Source: Pseudomonadales bacterium (GTDB lineage Bacteria > Pseudomonadota > Gammaproteobacteria > Pseudomonadales > Azotimanducaceae). From it: a stretch of 57,628 bases of DNA. The notes under the pieces were generated by a model, which did not search any database, was not told the DNA's origin, and saw only the letters and a list, made by a program, of their open reading frames with translations. Made by a program: the position numbers and the translations under genes. The stretch is taken from assembly GCA_022825925.1 (NCBI GenBank), contig JAJDVW010000044.1:1-57628 (forward strand). Reading direction: 5' to 3'. Shown here one piece after another: positions 40,598 through 52,334 of the stretch (positions within the stretch are counted from its first letter, which is position 1; each line of letters starts with the position of its first letter).

Positions 40598-40613
40598 TGG
40601 CATCGAATTTGCT
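40598..40613 (+). promoter_or_regulatory. Sigma-54 promoter of glnA
   Basis: TGGCATCGAATTTGCT at 40598-40613 carries GG and GC exactly ten bases apart and matches the -24/-12 consensus TGGCACG-N4-TTGCW except near the centre. Transcription should start near 40624. Together with the upstream dyads this indicates NtrC-activated, nitrogen-regulated expression. Confidence 0.8.
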
Positions 40614-40760
40614 TCATACCAGTCTGGAAGTCGGACCGATGTCCGGTCTGCCGGGGGCAGCGGCGCTGTTTCCCGGGCCGGGCGTGCGGGCGCGCGCCGC
40701 GTGACGAGGGGCGCAGGGTAATTCGAAGACGAGCAACGGTTCTCCAGGAGAGAAGTGGAA

Positions 40761-42173
40761 ATGTCGGAAAACACCATCAAGCTGATCAGCGACAACGATG
40801 CCAAGTGGGTGGACCTGCGGTTTACCGACCCGCGGGGCAAGGAGCAGCACACCACGATTCCCGCGGGCAGGGTCGACGCGGACATGTTCGCGGACGGGAT
40901 CATGTTCGACGGATCGTCCATCTCCGGATGGAAGTCGATCAACGAGTCGGACATGATGCTGCTGCCCGACGACGAGACGCCGGTGGTGGACCCGTTCCGC
41001 GACGAGACCACCGTGAACCTGCGCTGCGACATCATCGAGCCGAGCACGATGCAGCCGTACGGCCGCGACCCGCGCTCGACGGCGAAGCTCGCCGAGAAGT
41101 ACCTCGCCTCGACCGGCATCGGCGACACGGCCTATTTCGGTCCCGAGGCCGAGTTCTTCGTCTTCGACGACGTCCGCTGGAAGGTCGACATCTCGGGCGC
41201 CTCGTACGCGATCTCGGCGGAGGAAGCGGCTTGGGAGTCCGACTCCGAGTTCGAGGGCGGCAACCTCGGGCACCGGCCGAAGGTCAAGGGCGGCTACTTC
41301 CCCGTGCCGCCGGTGGACTCGGCGCTCGACCTGCGCAACGCCATGTGCAGCGCGATGCAGTCGATGGGCCTGGAGGTCGAGGTGCACCACCACGAGGTGG
41401 GCACGGCGTGCCAGGCGGAGATCGGCGTGCTGTTCAACACCCTCGTGAAAAAGGCGGACGAGCTGCAGATCTACAAGTACTGCGTGCACAACGTCGCGCA
41501 TGCCTACGGCAAGACGGCCACGTTCATGCCGAAGCCGCTCGTCGGCGACAACGGCAACGGCATGCACGTGCACCAGTCGATCTCCTCGAACGGCGAGAAC
41601 GTGTTCTTCGGCGACGGCTACGCGGGCCTCTCCGACACGGCGCTCTACTACATCGGCGGGATCATCAAGCACGCCCAGGCGATCAACGCGTTCACCAACG
41701 CGACCACGAACTCCTACAAGCGGCTCGTGCCGGGGTTCGAGGCGCCGGTGCTGCTCGCCTACTCCGCGCGCAACCGTTCCGCCTCGATCCGCATCCCGTA
41801 CGTGCAGGGCGGCAACCCGAAGGGCTACCGGACTGAGGTGCGTTTCCCGGACTCGGCGGGCAACCCCTACCTCATGTTCGCCGCCATGCTGATGGCCGGC
41901 ATCGACGGCATCCAGAACCGGATCCATCCGGGCGACCCGTTCGACAAGGACCTCTACGACCTCGCTCCCGAGGAACTCGAAGGCGTGCCGACGGTGTGCG
42001 CATCGCTCGACGCGGCGCTCGAAGCGCTGGACAACGACCGCGGTTTCCTGACTGCGGGCGGCGTGTTCAGCGACGACCAGATCGACGGCTACCTCGAGCT
42101 CAAGCAGGATGAGGTCGAAGTGCTGCGGATGACGACGCACCCGGCCGAGTTCGAGATGTACTACTCCGTCTGA
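40761..42173 (+). CDS. glnA: Glutamine synthetase, type I
   Basis: Makes glutamine from glutamate, ammonia and ATP; a dodecamer in the cytoplasm. The 470-residue protein starts MSENTIKL, like enteric GlnA. Metal and substrate motifs are visible in [44 protein letters not shown] and [10 protein letters not shown]. Tyr399 in [10 protein letters not shown] matches the adenylylation site, so GlnE control is likely. The ATG at 40761 has AGGAG ten bases upstream; the in-frame GTG at 40755 is less likely. The sigma-54 promoter and a downstream hairpin define a single-gene unit followed by the DUF4124-ntrBC genes. Confidence 0.97.
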   Translation: MSENTIKLISDNDAKWVDLRFTDPRGKEQHTTIPAGRVDADMFADGIMFDGSSISGWKSINESDMMLLPDDETPVVDPFRDETTVNLRCDIIEPSTMQPYGRDPRSTAKLAEKYLASTGIGDTAYFGPEAEFFVFDDVRWKVDISGASYAISAEEAAWESDSEFEGGNLGHRPKVKGGYFPVPPVDSALDLRNAMCSAMQSMGLEVEVHHHEVGTACQAEIGVLFNTLVKKADELQIYKYCVHNVAHAYGKTATFMPKPLVGDNGNGMHVHQSISSNGENVFFGDGYAGLSDTALYYIGGIIKHAQAINAFTNATTNSYKRLVPGFEAPVLLAYSARNRSASIRIPYVQGGNPKGYRTEVRFPDSAGNPYLMFAAMLMAGIDGIQNRIHPGDPFDKDLYDLAPEELEGVPTVCASLDAALEALDNDRGFLTAGGVFSDDQIDGYLELKQDEVEVLRMTTHPAEFEMYYSV

Positions 42174-42211
42174 CGCGTTCGGCCTACACGCACGCGGGCC
42201 GCTGTCCTACG

Positions 42212-42241
42212 GGCCCCGATGCCGGAGACGGTATCGGGGCC
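42212..42241 (+). terminator. glnA terminator hairpin
   Basis: GGCCCCGAT (42212-42220) pairs with ATCGGGGCC (42233-42241), extended inward by further pairs, and is followed by TGTTCGTTT. It lies about 40 bases after the glnA stop and is the most convincing Rho-independent-type terminator in the window. Confidence 0.7.
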
Positions 42242-42310
42242 TGTTCGTTTCGGGCGACACTTTTCCCTTCCCGAGTCCCTTCCCGAGCGTTCGTGCTGGA
42301 GGTGGCGTCG

Positions 42311-42844
42311 ATGCGATACGCGGTCCTGATCCTGGCGGCCGTTGCCACGGCAGGGGCGGCGGACGCCCCGGTCTACCGGGCGACCGATGGGGCGGGGCAC
42401 CCGGTCTTCTCGGACCGGCCCACGCCGAGTGCCCGCCGCGTGCCGGCGAAGCCCGTCAATACCTATGCGCCGCCGGTCGGGCAGCCCGCTCGCGCCGGCG
42501 CGCCGCCGGCGCCGGCACCGGTGGAGCCGCCACCGTACGAGTCCCTGGAGATCGTCTTGCCCGAGCCTGGCGCCACGGCGCGGGCCAACGGCGGAGACGT
42601 GCGGGTAGAGGGGCGCGTCGCGCCGGGCCTCGCGGCCGGGCACCGGGTGACCGTGTCCCTGGACGGACAGACCGCCGCGTGCGTGGCGCGGGATGGAGGC
42701 CGGTTCACCTGCCCCCTTTCGGCGGTGGCGCGCGGTCCGCACACCGTCCGTGCCGCCGTGCTGGACGAGGCCGGCGCGGTGGTGCTGCAGTCCGGCGCGA
42801 CCCGCTTCCACGTGCTGCGCACGTCGGTGGCGCGAGCCCGGTAG
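42311..42844 (+). CDS. Secreted DUF4124-domain protein
   Basis: A 177-residue exported protein. A signal peptide (about 1-17) is followed by the DUF4124 pattern VYRATDGAGHPVFSDRPTPSA, a proline-rich linker and a C-terminal beta-sandwich (about 78-170; LPEPGATARANGGDVRVEGRV, VSLDGQTAACVARDGGRFTCPL). The gene is commonly found between glnA and ntrB in gammaproteobacteria; its function is not established. The ATG at 42311 has GGAGGT seven bases upstream. Confidence 0.87.
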   Translation: MRYAVLILAAVATAGAADAPVYRATDGAGHPVFSDRPTPSARRVPAKPVNTYAPPVGQPARAGAPPAPAPVEPPPYESLEIVLPEPGATARANGGDVRVEGRVAPGLAAGHRVTVSLDGQTAACVARDGGRFTCPLSAVARGPHTVRAAVLDEAGAVVLQSGATRFHVLRTSVARAR

Positions 42845-42888
42845 CCCGGGCTCGGTGGCCCGGGCCCGGATTGCCCCCGATGCGATAA

Positions 42889-42905
42889 TGCACTAAATTG
42901 GTGCA
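42889..42905 (+). promoter_or_regulatory. Near-consensus NtrC binding site before ntrB
   Basis: TGCACTAAATTGGTGCA is a dyad with TGCAC and GTGCA around a seven-base centre, almost identical to the enteric glnA NtrC sites (TGCACCA-N3-TGGTGC). It lies about 110 bases before the sigma-54-like transcript start at about 43002. Confidence 0.75.
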
Positions 42906-42975
42906 TCGGCGGTCCGGGATCCCGTGCGCCGCGGCCGCTGGGCGGCCGGCGGGCGTTTCGGGGGCGGTCCCGTGC

Positions 42976-42991
42976 TGGACCGAAAATTGCA
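42976..42991 (+). promoter_or_regulatory. Candidate sigma-54 promoter of ntrBC
   Basis: TGGACCGAAAATTGCA at 42976-42991 keeps GG and GC ten bases apart and the TTGCA of the -12 element; two positions of the -24 element differ from consensus. With the NtrC dyad at 42889-42905 it would give a nitrogen-responsive, self-activating ntrBC operon. Confidence 0.6.
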
Positions 42992-43042
42992 TTGTCCTGA
43001 CCGTGACCCGGTCGTACCCGATCCGCAACGTTCGACGACACG

Positions 43043-44087
43043 ATGGCCAACGCCCAGGAGGTTCTCGACCAGCTCGCGACCGCCGTGGTCGTGCTGGACG
43101 GCATGCTGCACGTCACCTATCTCAACCAGGCGGCGGAGTCGTTCTTCGGCAAGTCGGCGCCTCGGGTGCTCGGACAGGAGGTCCGTACGCTGTACGTCGA
43201 TCCGGCCGAGCAGGCGACCGTGCTGCGCAACACGCTCGACACGGGGCAGCCGTTCACGAAACGCGAAGCCGTCCTGCTCAGCAACGGGCAGCGGAGGCAG
43301 CGCGCGCACTACTCGGTGGAGCGGCTCGGCGCGGACGCGCTGCTGATCGAGATCGAGCCCCTCGACCGCTTCCTGCGGATCAACCGCGACGATCGGCACG
43401 TCGCCCTGCAGGAGACCACGCGCAAGCTGATCCGGGGCCTCGCCCACGAGATCAAGAACCCGCTCGGCGGCATCCGGGGCGCGGCGCAGTTGCTGGACCG
43501 CGAACTCGGGTCCGACGGACAGCGGGAGTACACGCGGGTCATCATCGACGAGGCGGACAGGCTCAAGAACCTCGTGGACCGGATGCTCGGGTCGAACGAG
43601 AAGCCGCGCTTCGAGCCGGTGAACATCCACCGCGTGCTGGAACGGGTGGTGCAGTTGATCGACGTGGAGGAGCCCGGGCGGATCGCGTTCGCGCGCGACT
43701 ACGACCTGGGCCTGCCGGAGCTCGAGGGCGACTTCGGCAAGCTCGTCCAGGCGTGCCTCAACATCATGCGCAACGCCCAGGAAGCGCTCGTCGACACGCC
43801 GGCCCCGCGCATCGAACTGACCACGCGGGCCGTGCGGCAGTTCACCATCGGCCCGCATCGCCACCGGGTCGTGGTGCGGGTGGACATCCAGGACAACGGT
43901 CCCGGCATCCCGGCGGACATCGCGGACCGCATCTACTACCCGATGATCAGCGGACGGCCCGAGGGCACGGGACTCGGGCTGTCCATCACCCAGAACATCG
44001 TCGGTCAGCACAACGGCGTGCTCGAGTGCGACAGCACGCCGGGCCATACGGTCTTCTCGCTGTACATCCCGCTGGAGCAACCCGGCC

Positions 44088-44095
<8 letters not shown>
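43043..44095 (+). CDS. glnL: Nitrogen regulation sensor kinase NtrB
   Basis: The histidine kinase of the two-component nitrogen system; with PII it phosphorylates or dephosphorylates NtrC. The 350-residue soluble protein has an N-terminal PAS domain (about 5-110), the H box LAHEIKNPLGG (His135), and N, D/F and G boxes (NIMRNAQEAL, DNGPGIP, GTGLGLS). No membrane segment is present, as expected. It is preceded by an NtrC site and a sigma-54-like promoter and overlaps ntrC by eight bases. Confidence 0.95.
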
Positions 44096-45509
<1,414 letters not shown>

Positions 45510-45532
45510 CTGCCAGGGAAGGGCGGACCGTC

Positions 45533-45541
45533 TGCTACACT
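45533..45541 (+). promoter_or_regulatory. Extended -10 element before the PhyH-Gfo-ABC cluster
   Basis: TGCTACACT fits the TGnTAnnnT extended -10 form and lies 28 bases before the dioxygenase start at 45570. A very similar TGATACACT occurs at 56096-56104. No matching -35 is visible, as is usual for this promoter type. Confidence 0.4.
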
Positions 45542-45569
45542 CCGGCGCCACTCCTGACGTGCGTTGGAT

Positions 45570-46787
45570 ATGCCGCCACCCGAGCCGCTTCGGGAAAACG
45601 TGGTGCGGGTGGAGGCGCCCGGGCACCGCTTCACCCTGCTCGCAACCCCCGGGGGCGACTTCCTGGGCGCGGACGATGCCGGCGATCTGGCCGTACTCCG
45701 CGAGGCCGACGACCGCGTGGTGTGGGAGGAAATAGCCGGCGGGTACCGGCACGTTGGGACCGGACAGCACGTCGAAGCGAAGGCCGGGGCGTCGGGAGAC
45801 CGGCTCCTCACGTGGCGTGGGCACGCCGTGGGTGGCGACGGATGTCCCGGTGCGCGGCCGACGCCCTTCCGCCCGGTCCGCGGTCCGGACCGGCTGCCGT
45901 CGGAGTACCTGCGCACGTTCCGCGAGCGGGGTTGGGTATGCCTGCCAGCGGTGCTGGACGCCGACACGGTGGACGGACTGCAGCGCGTCGCGGGTTGCGG
46001 GCCCTGGTCTGCGCGGACGCACGATCGCGGCGTCTCGGCGCTCGACCAGCACGCGGCCGTCGCGCGCGCGAGCGCGGAGCCGGTCTCGCTCTGGCTCACG
46101 CGGCGATACATGGGTACGGACGAGATCCGTTTCGCCCACCCGCCGTCCTTCGCGGTGCTCGACCGGGACGACGGGGAACGCGACGTCCAGGGGTGGCACT
46201 CGGACTTCCCTTACCTCTGGGGGATCGACCGCCGCGTCGGCGCAGGCCGGATCCCGGAGCTTCGGACCGGCGACATGGTCCTGGGCGTGCAGCGGAACAT
46301 CTGCGTGACGGACTTCACGCGCGGCAACGGCGCCACGCGCTTCAAGCTGGGCAGTCACCGCCGGAACGAGGGGCCCCCGCCCGATTGGGGGCTGGGCGTC
46401 GACTTTGCGCGTCCCGGTCACCGCAAGCGGCACGGCCTGCCGTACGGGGGACCCGACGCGGACGTGATCGAAGCGCCCGCCGGCAGCGTCCTGCTGTTCG
46501 ACGCGCGGACCTGGCACCGGGCGGGCCTCAATGCGACCGACGGCAAGCGCGCCGCCATCCTCCAGGCGGTGACGCCGCCCTGGATCATGCCGTTCGCGGA
46601 CTCCGGCGCGGCGTTCAAGACGTTCCTCGCGAGTTCCCCGTGGACGGAGATCACCGACCGTGAACGGCGGGAACTCGAGTCGCTCCTGGTGTACGAGATC
46701 GTCGGGCCCCGCGGCCGGCAGGCGATCACCGTGGACCGGGAACTGACGGAGAGGCGCGGCGTCAACGCGGGGACCGGCGCGCCATGA
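45570..46787 (+). CDS. PhyH-like dioxygenase with extra N-terminal domain
   Basis: A 405-residue Fe(II)/2-oxoglutarate dioxygenase-like protein. Residues about 10-75 form a separate domain with repeated hydrophobic/Gly strands (VRVEAPGHRFTLLATPGGDFLGADDAG, WEEIAGGYRHVGTGQHVEA) that resembles a partial beta-trefoil or fascin-like unit. The PhyH part follows from about 108. Its iron ligands are His210 and Asp212 in WHSDFPY and distal His316 in TWHRAG. The substrate is unknown. The ATG at 45570 is preceded by an extended -10; an in-frame TTG at 45564 is possible. It overlaps the oxidoreductase gene by four bases and opens the transporter cluster. Confidence 0.83.
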   Translation: MPPPEPLRENVVRVEAPGHRFTLLATPGGDFLGADDAGDLAVLREADDRVVWEEIAGGYRHVGTGQHVEAKAGASGDRLLTWRGHAVGGDGCPGARPTPFRPVRGPDRLPSEYLRTFRERGWVCLPAVLDADTVDGLQRVAGCGPWSARTHDRGVSALDQHAAVARASAEPVSLWLTRRYMGTDEIRFAHPPSFAVLDRDDGERDVQGWHSDFPYLWGIDRRVGAGRIPELRTGDMVLGVQRNICVTDFTRGNGATRFKLGSHRRNEGPPPDWGLGVDFARPGHRKRHGLPYGGPDADVIEAPAGSVLLFDARTWHRAGLNATDGKRAAILQAVTPPWIMPFADSGAAFKTFLASSPWTEITDRERRELESLLVYEIVGPRGRQAITVDRELTERRGVNAGTGAP

Positions 46788-47773
46788 CGGTCGTCTTCGG
46801 CACCCTCGGGGCCGCCAATATCGCGCCGCGGGCGCTCCTCGAACCCTGCCGGGACGAGCCGCGGGCCGAAGTGCGCTGCGTCGCCGCCCGCGACCGGGAG
46901 CGCGCGGAGGGATTCGCGCGGTGGCATCGGATCCCCGTCGTCTACGACACGTACCGGGACGTCGTGGAGGACCCGGACATCGATGCGGTCTACAACCCGT
47001 TGCCCATCGCCTGGCACCGGGAGTGGACGCTCGCGGCCCTCGCCGCCGGCAAGCATGTCCTCTGCGAGAAGTCGTTCGCCTGCAACGCCGTCGAGGCGGA
47101 GGAGATGGCCCGCGCCGCGGCGGACACCGGTCTCGTCCTGATGGACGCGTTCCACTACCGGTACCACCCGGTGTTCCGGCGCGCGAAGGAGATCGTCGAC
47201 GACGGCCTCCTCGGCGAGGTCCGCACCGTCGACGCGGCCTTTCACGCGCCGGTGACGAACCCGCGTGACATCCGGAACCAGTACGCCACGGGCGGCGGCG
47301 TCACGATGGACCTCGGCTGCTACCCGATCTCGTGGGCCCGGCACATCACCGGCGAGGAACCGGAACGCGTCGATGCGACGGCGGAGACGGGGCCGCCGAA
47401 CGTGGACGCCCGCCTCGAGGCGAGGCTCCACTTCCCGAGCGGCATCGTGGCCACGGTGTCCGGCGACATGCGCGCCGGGGTGTCCTGGCGGATGGACCTC
47501 ACGGTCACGGGCGAGCGCGGCGTCATGCACGTCGTCAACCCGCTGGCGCCGCAGATCGGACACTCGATCCGCCTCGACATCGACGGCGATACGCGCACCG
47601 AGACGCGTGACCGGCGCACGAGCTACGCCTACCAGCTCGACGCCTTCCTCGACGCCGTGGAGGAGGGCAGGCCGCTCCTCACCGGGCCGGACGACGCAGT
47701 CAACCAGATGCGCGCCATCGACCGTTGCTACCAGGCGGCGGGGTTGCCGCTCCGCGGGCTCGACCTCTCCTGA
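46784..47773 (+). CDS. Gfo/Idh/MocA-family oxidoreductase
   Basis: A 329-residue NAD(P)-dependent dehydrogenase-like protein; relatives oxidise sugars, inositols or related polyols. The Rossmann motif is GTLGAANIAP (6-15). The usual catalytic EKP is EKS here (CEKSFACN, about 93-100), while the FHYRYHP and DLGCYPISWARHITG segments near the active site are retained. It is coupled to the PhyH-like gene by a four-base overlap and followed after 15 bases by the transporter permease. It probably acts on the imported compound; the substrate is unknown. Confidence 0.88.
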   Translation: MTVVFGTLGAANIAPRALLEPCRDEPRAEVRCVAARDRERAEGFARWHRIPVVYDTYRDVVEDPDIDAVYNPLPIAWHREWTLAALAAGKHVLCEKSFACNAVEAEEMARAAADTGLVLMDAFHYRYHPVFRRAKEIVDDGLLGEVRTVDAAFHAPVTNPRDIRNQYATGGGVTMDLGCYPISWARHITGEEPERVDATAETGPPNVDARLEARLHFPSGIVATVSGDMRAGVSWRMDLTVTGERGVMHVVNPLAPQIGHSIRLDIDGDTRTETRDRRTSYAYQLDAFLDAVEEGRPLLTGPDDAVNQMRAIDRCYQAAGLPLRGLDLS

Positions 47774-47788
47774 GGCGCTGAACCAACC

Positions 47789-48739
47789 ATGCAGGCGTAC
47801 ATAGCCCGCCGCCTGGCCGCGCTCGTGCCGACGCTGCTCTTCGCGAGCCTGATCGTGTTCATCTCGATGCGGCTCATCCCGGGCGACGTGATCGACCTGA
47901 TGCTCGCCCAGAACGACATCGCGACGGGGCAGGACCGCGCGAAGATCGAGGCGGCGCTCGGGCTCGACCAGCCGATGTACGTCCAGTACTTCCGCTGGAT
48001 CTGGGGCGTGCTGCAGGGGGACCTCGGGATCTCGCTGTGGCAGAACGTGCCGGTGGCTGACCAGTTGCTGGCCACGCTGCCGATCACCTTCGAACTGGGC
48101 TTCCTCGCCCTGCTCGTCGCGCTGACCGTGGCGTTGCCGATCGGCATCTACTCCGCGATGCGCCAGGATACCGCCGGGGACTACGTGGCGCGCTCGTTCT
48201 CGCTCCTGATGCTGGCGGTGCCCGGGTTCTGGCTCGGCACGCTGGTGATGGTGTTCCCGTCGGTGTGGTGGCGCTGGGCGCCGGATCTCGAGTACACGCC
48301 GTTCTTCGAAGATCCCTTGAAGAACCTGTCGCACATGATTGTTCCAGCTATTCTTCTTGGGCTCTCGATGTCCGCCGTGACCATGCGGATGACGCGCACG
48401 ATGATGCTCGAGGTGCTGCGGCAGGACTACATCCGCACGGCCCGGGCCAAGGGCGTCTCGGAGCGCCTCGTCATCGTGCGGCACGCGCTGCGCAACGGCC
48501 TCATTCCGGTCGTCACGCTCATCGGGCTGCAGGCGCCGCTGCTCATTGGCGGCGCGGTCATCTTCGAGCAGATCTTCGTCGTCCCCGGCATGGGGCTGCT
48601 GCTGCTCGAAGCGGTGTTCCAACGCGACTACCCGGTGGTCTCCGGGGTGTTCCTGGTCGTCGGCGTGGGCGTGCTGTTCATCAATCTGGTCGTGGACGTG
48701 AGCTACGGCTGGCTCGACCCGAAGGTCCGGCACCAGTGA
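47789..48739 (+). CDS. Dipeptide/oligopeptide-type ABC transporter permease (DppB/OppB)
   Basis: The first membrane subunit of a peptide/nickel/opine-type importer, 316 residues with about six membrane helices. It starts with MQAYIARRLAALVPTLLFASLIVF typical of the family, and the cytoplasmic EAA-like loop is DYIRTARAKGVSERLVIVRHALRNGLIP. It overlaps the next permease by four bases (GTGA). Confidence 0.93.
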   Translation: MQAYIARRLAALVPTLLFASLIVFISMRLIPGDVIDLMLAQNDIATGQDRAKIEAALGLDQPMYVQYFRWIWGVLQGDLGISLWQNVPVADQLLATLPITFELGFLALLVALTVALPIGIYSAMRQDTAGDYVARSFSLLMLAVPGFWLGTLVMVFPSVWWRWAPDLEYTPFFEDPLKNLSHMIVPAILLGLSMSAVTMRMTRTMMLEVLRQDYIRTARAKGVSERLVIVRHALRNGLIPVVTLIGLQAPLLIGGAVIFEQIFVVPGMGLLLLEAVFQRDYPVVSGVFLVVGVGVLFINLVVDVSYGWLDPKVRHQ

Positions 48740-49644
48740 GCGAGGCGGCGCTGTCCGGAGTCGCGGGGGTCGGCCCCCGGCCCCCGGGCCGGCTGGGCGC
48801 GCTGTGGGAGTTCCTCGCGCGGCTTGGACGCGAGAAACCGCTCGGCGCCGCCGGGGGAGTCGTCTTCCTGGTGTTCCTGCTGTGCGGGATCTTCGCCGAC
48901 GTGCTGGCGCCGTATGGCATCAACGAGACGAACCTGGCCGTGCGGCTGCAGCCCCCGTCGCTGGACTACCCGCTCGGCACGGACCATCTCGGCCGCGACG
49001 TGCTCTCACGCATCCTGATGGGCGCCCAGCTCTCGATGATCGTCAGCTTCGTGGCGGCCGGTCTGGCGACGGTGGTCTCCCTGGTGATCGGCGTCGTCTC
49101 CGGGTACTTCGGCGGCCGGACGGACATGTTCGTGCAGCGCGGCGTCGACGCCTGGATGACCTTCCCGGACCTGGTGCTGCTCATCGTCATCGTCTCGGTG
49201 GTCGGTCCGGGCATTCCCCAGATCGTGCTGGTGCTCGGGCTGCTCTACGGCATCGCGGGTTCCCGCATCGTGCGGGGCGCCGTCGTGTCGGTGAAGGAGA
49301 ACATGTACACGCACGCCGCGCAGTCGATCGGCGCGCGCACGTTCCACATCCTGTGGCGGCACATCGTGCCGAACGTCATGCCGGTGCTGATCGTGCTCTT
49401 CACCACCCGCATCGGCGCGGTGATCCTGACGGAAGCCGGCCTGTCCTTCCTGGGGCTCGGTGTTCCGCCGCCGGCGCCCACGTGGGGCGCGATGCTGAGC
49501 GGCACGGGGCGCACGTACATGTATCTCGGCCCGTGGCTCGCCCTCGCGCCGGGGCTCTGCCTGACGATCGTCGTGTACGCGATCAACGTGTACGGGGACG
49601 CCCTGCGGGACCTCCTCGATCCGCGCATGCGCGGGAGCCAATAG
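48736..49644 (+). CDS. Dipeptide/oligopeptide-type ABC transporter permease (DppC/OppC)
   Basis: The second permease subunit, 302 residues. Helices begin near residue 38 after a cytoplasmic N-terminus. The OppC hallmarks PLGTDHLGRDVLSRILMGA and the EAA loop YTHAAQSIGARTFHILWRHIVPN are present, as is LTEAGLSFLGLGVPPPAPTWG. It starts with GTG at 48736 inside the preceding gene, and the binding-protein gene follows after nine bases. Confidence 0.93.
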   Translation: MSEAALSGVAGVGPRPPGRLGALWEFLARLGREKPLGAAGGVVFLVFLLCGIFADVLAPYGINETNLAVRLQPPSLDYPLGTDHLGRDVLSRILMGAQLSMIVSFVAAGLATVVSLVIGVVSGYFGGRTDMFVQRGVDAWMTFPDLVLLIVIVSVVGPGIPQIVLVLGLLYGIAGSRIVRGAVVSVKENMYTHAAQSIGARTFHILWRHIVPNVMPVLIVLFTTRIGAVILTEAGLSFLGLGVPPPAPTWGAMLSGTGRTYMYLGPWLALAPGLCLTIVVYAINVYGDALRDLLDPRMRGSQ

Positions 49645-49653
49645 GAAGCCGCG

Positions 49654-51356
49654 ATGGGTGCGACAGGCGCTTTCTCCCTGGCGACGGTACGCGGCCTCGC
49701 GTGCGGCGCGGCGCTCGCCACCGCCGGCGCCCTCCACGCGGAGGAGCGCCCCGAGTACGGGGGCGTGCTCGACGTCGGCACGGTCTACGTGACGTTGTCG
49801 GCCCTGTCGTGGGACCCGGTCGACTGGGCGTGGAAGAGCAACCACGACTACGGCATGGTCCGCGAGCAGCTCTTCGCCGGAGACCTCGACAAGAGCGTCA
49901 GGAAGGGCGGCCACTATCCGTTCGTCGCAGAGGCCTACCTGCCGAGCGATGTGCTGCGCGGCGAACTCGCGGAACGCTGGGAGTGGGAGGACGAGGGCAC
50001 GCTGGTCGTGCACCTGCGCCCGGGCGCGCGCTTCACCGGCAAGGCGGGCGTGATGGAGGCGCGCGAGCTGACCGCCGAGGACGTGGTCTACACCTTCAAT
50101 CTCGTCAACAACAGCCCCAAGAAGGCCCAGCAGGACTACTGGGGCTACATCGACCGCGTCGAAGCCCGGGACGACCGCACGGTGGTGTTCCACTTCAACG
50201 AGTTCAACGCGGAGTGGCCGTACCGGTTCGGCTACGGCTACCAGTCCTCCATCGTCCCCCGCGAGATGGCCGGCGTGGATCCCAAGAGCTGGCGCAACGT
50301 CGTGGGGACCGGGCCGTTCCTCCTCGACCGCTACCTCCACGGCAACTCGCACACCTACGTCAGGAACCCGGACTACTGGGACCGCGAGCGCCTCGCCGGG
50401 GAATCTTGGCCGATCCCGTTCGTGGACGCGGTGAAGTACCGGGTGATCAAGGACGAGGCGACCTACCTCACCGCCATCCGAACGGGCAAGATCGACATTC
50501 TCGAGTCCATCCGCTGGATCGCCGTGGACCACCTCAAGGAGACCACGCCGGAGCTCCTGTGGTCGAAGTGGCTCTCCACCTCCGGCAACTTCGTGGCGCT
50601 GCGCATGGACACGCCCCCGTTCGACGACGTGCGGGTGCGGCGGGCGCTCAACCTCGCGGTCGACCAGCGCGAGATCGCGGAACTCTTCTACGGCGGCCAC
50701 GCCGAGGTGATGGCCTATCCGCAGCACCCGGGCTTCGGCGACTACTGGCAGCCCCTCGATGAGATGCCGCCTTCGGTGCGGGAACTCTTCGGGTACCACC
50801 CGGAGAAGGCGCGCGCGCTCCTCGACGAGGCGGGCGTCCCGGAGGGCCTCACGTTCAACGTGCAGGTGTGCACCTGCAGCGCCAGCAACATGGACCTGAT
50901 CCCGCTGCTGGACGCCTACCTGGCCAAGGTCGGCGTACGGATGGTGATCGAGCCGATGGAGTACGCCTCGTTCCTCTCCATGATGACCACGCTCAACCAC
51001 GGGCCCGGGTACTTCATGAACAACGGCCACACCAATCCCACGACTTCGATCCGCAAGTTCATCACCGGCCACAAGTGGAACCCGGCGCTGTACTCGTCGG
51101 AGCGGTTCGACGCGGACATCGACACCCTGATGCGGACCCGCGACGAGGCCGAACGGGTAGCGATGACGCGGGAGTTGACGATCCGACTGCTGGACGAGGC
51201 CCCGTCGATCTGGCTGCCCACCGTGTACAACTACACCGCCTGGTGGCCGTGGGTGAAGAACTACGCCGGCGAGCTGCGCGCTGGGGCCGTGCGCCCCGGG
51301 CCGATCTACGCGCGGCTCTGGATCGACCGGGAGCTCAAGCGCGAGATGGGGTTCGA

Positions 51357-51360
<4 letters not shown>
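49654..51360 (+). CDS. ABC transporter substrate-binding protein (SBP_bac_5)
   Basis: The periplasmic binding protein of the importer, 568 residues. A signal peptide ends near residue 29 (AGALHAEE). The fold is the DppA/OppA type: AERW-like [53 protein letters not shown] and a C-terminal [14 protein letters not shown]. There is no lipobox Cys, so it is a soluble periplasmic protein. It is larger than many relatives and rich in aromatic residues; the ligand is unknown and need not be a peptide. It overlaps the first ATPase gene by four bases. Confidence 0.92.

Positions 51361-52326
<966 letters not shown>

Positions 52327-52334
<8 letters not shown>

Larger units (their letters stand above)
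40446..40760. other. glnA control region
   Basis: The 315 bases between the TusA-like gene and glnA hold no gene. They contain NtrC-like dyads (40465-40507), a sigma-54 promoter (40598-40613) and a leader of about 135 bases ending in the glnA ribosome binding site AGGAG (40746-40750). Confidence 0.7.

Noticed and set aside
40614..40760. A glnA-type RNA motif or glutamine riboswitch in the glnA leader
   Set aside because: The known glnA motif core could not be recognised by eye; regulation is better explained by the sigma-54 promoter.
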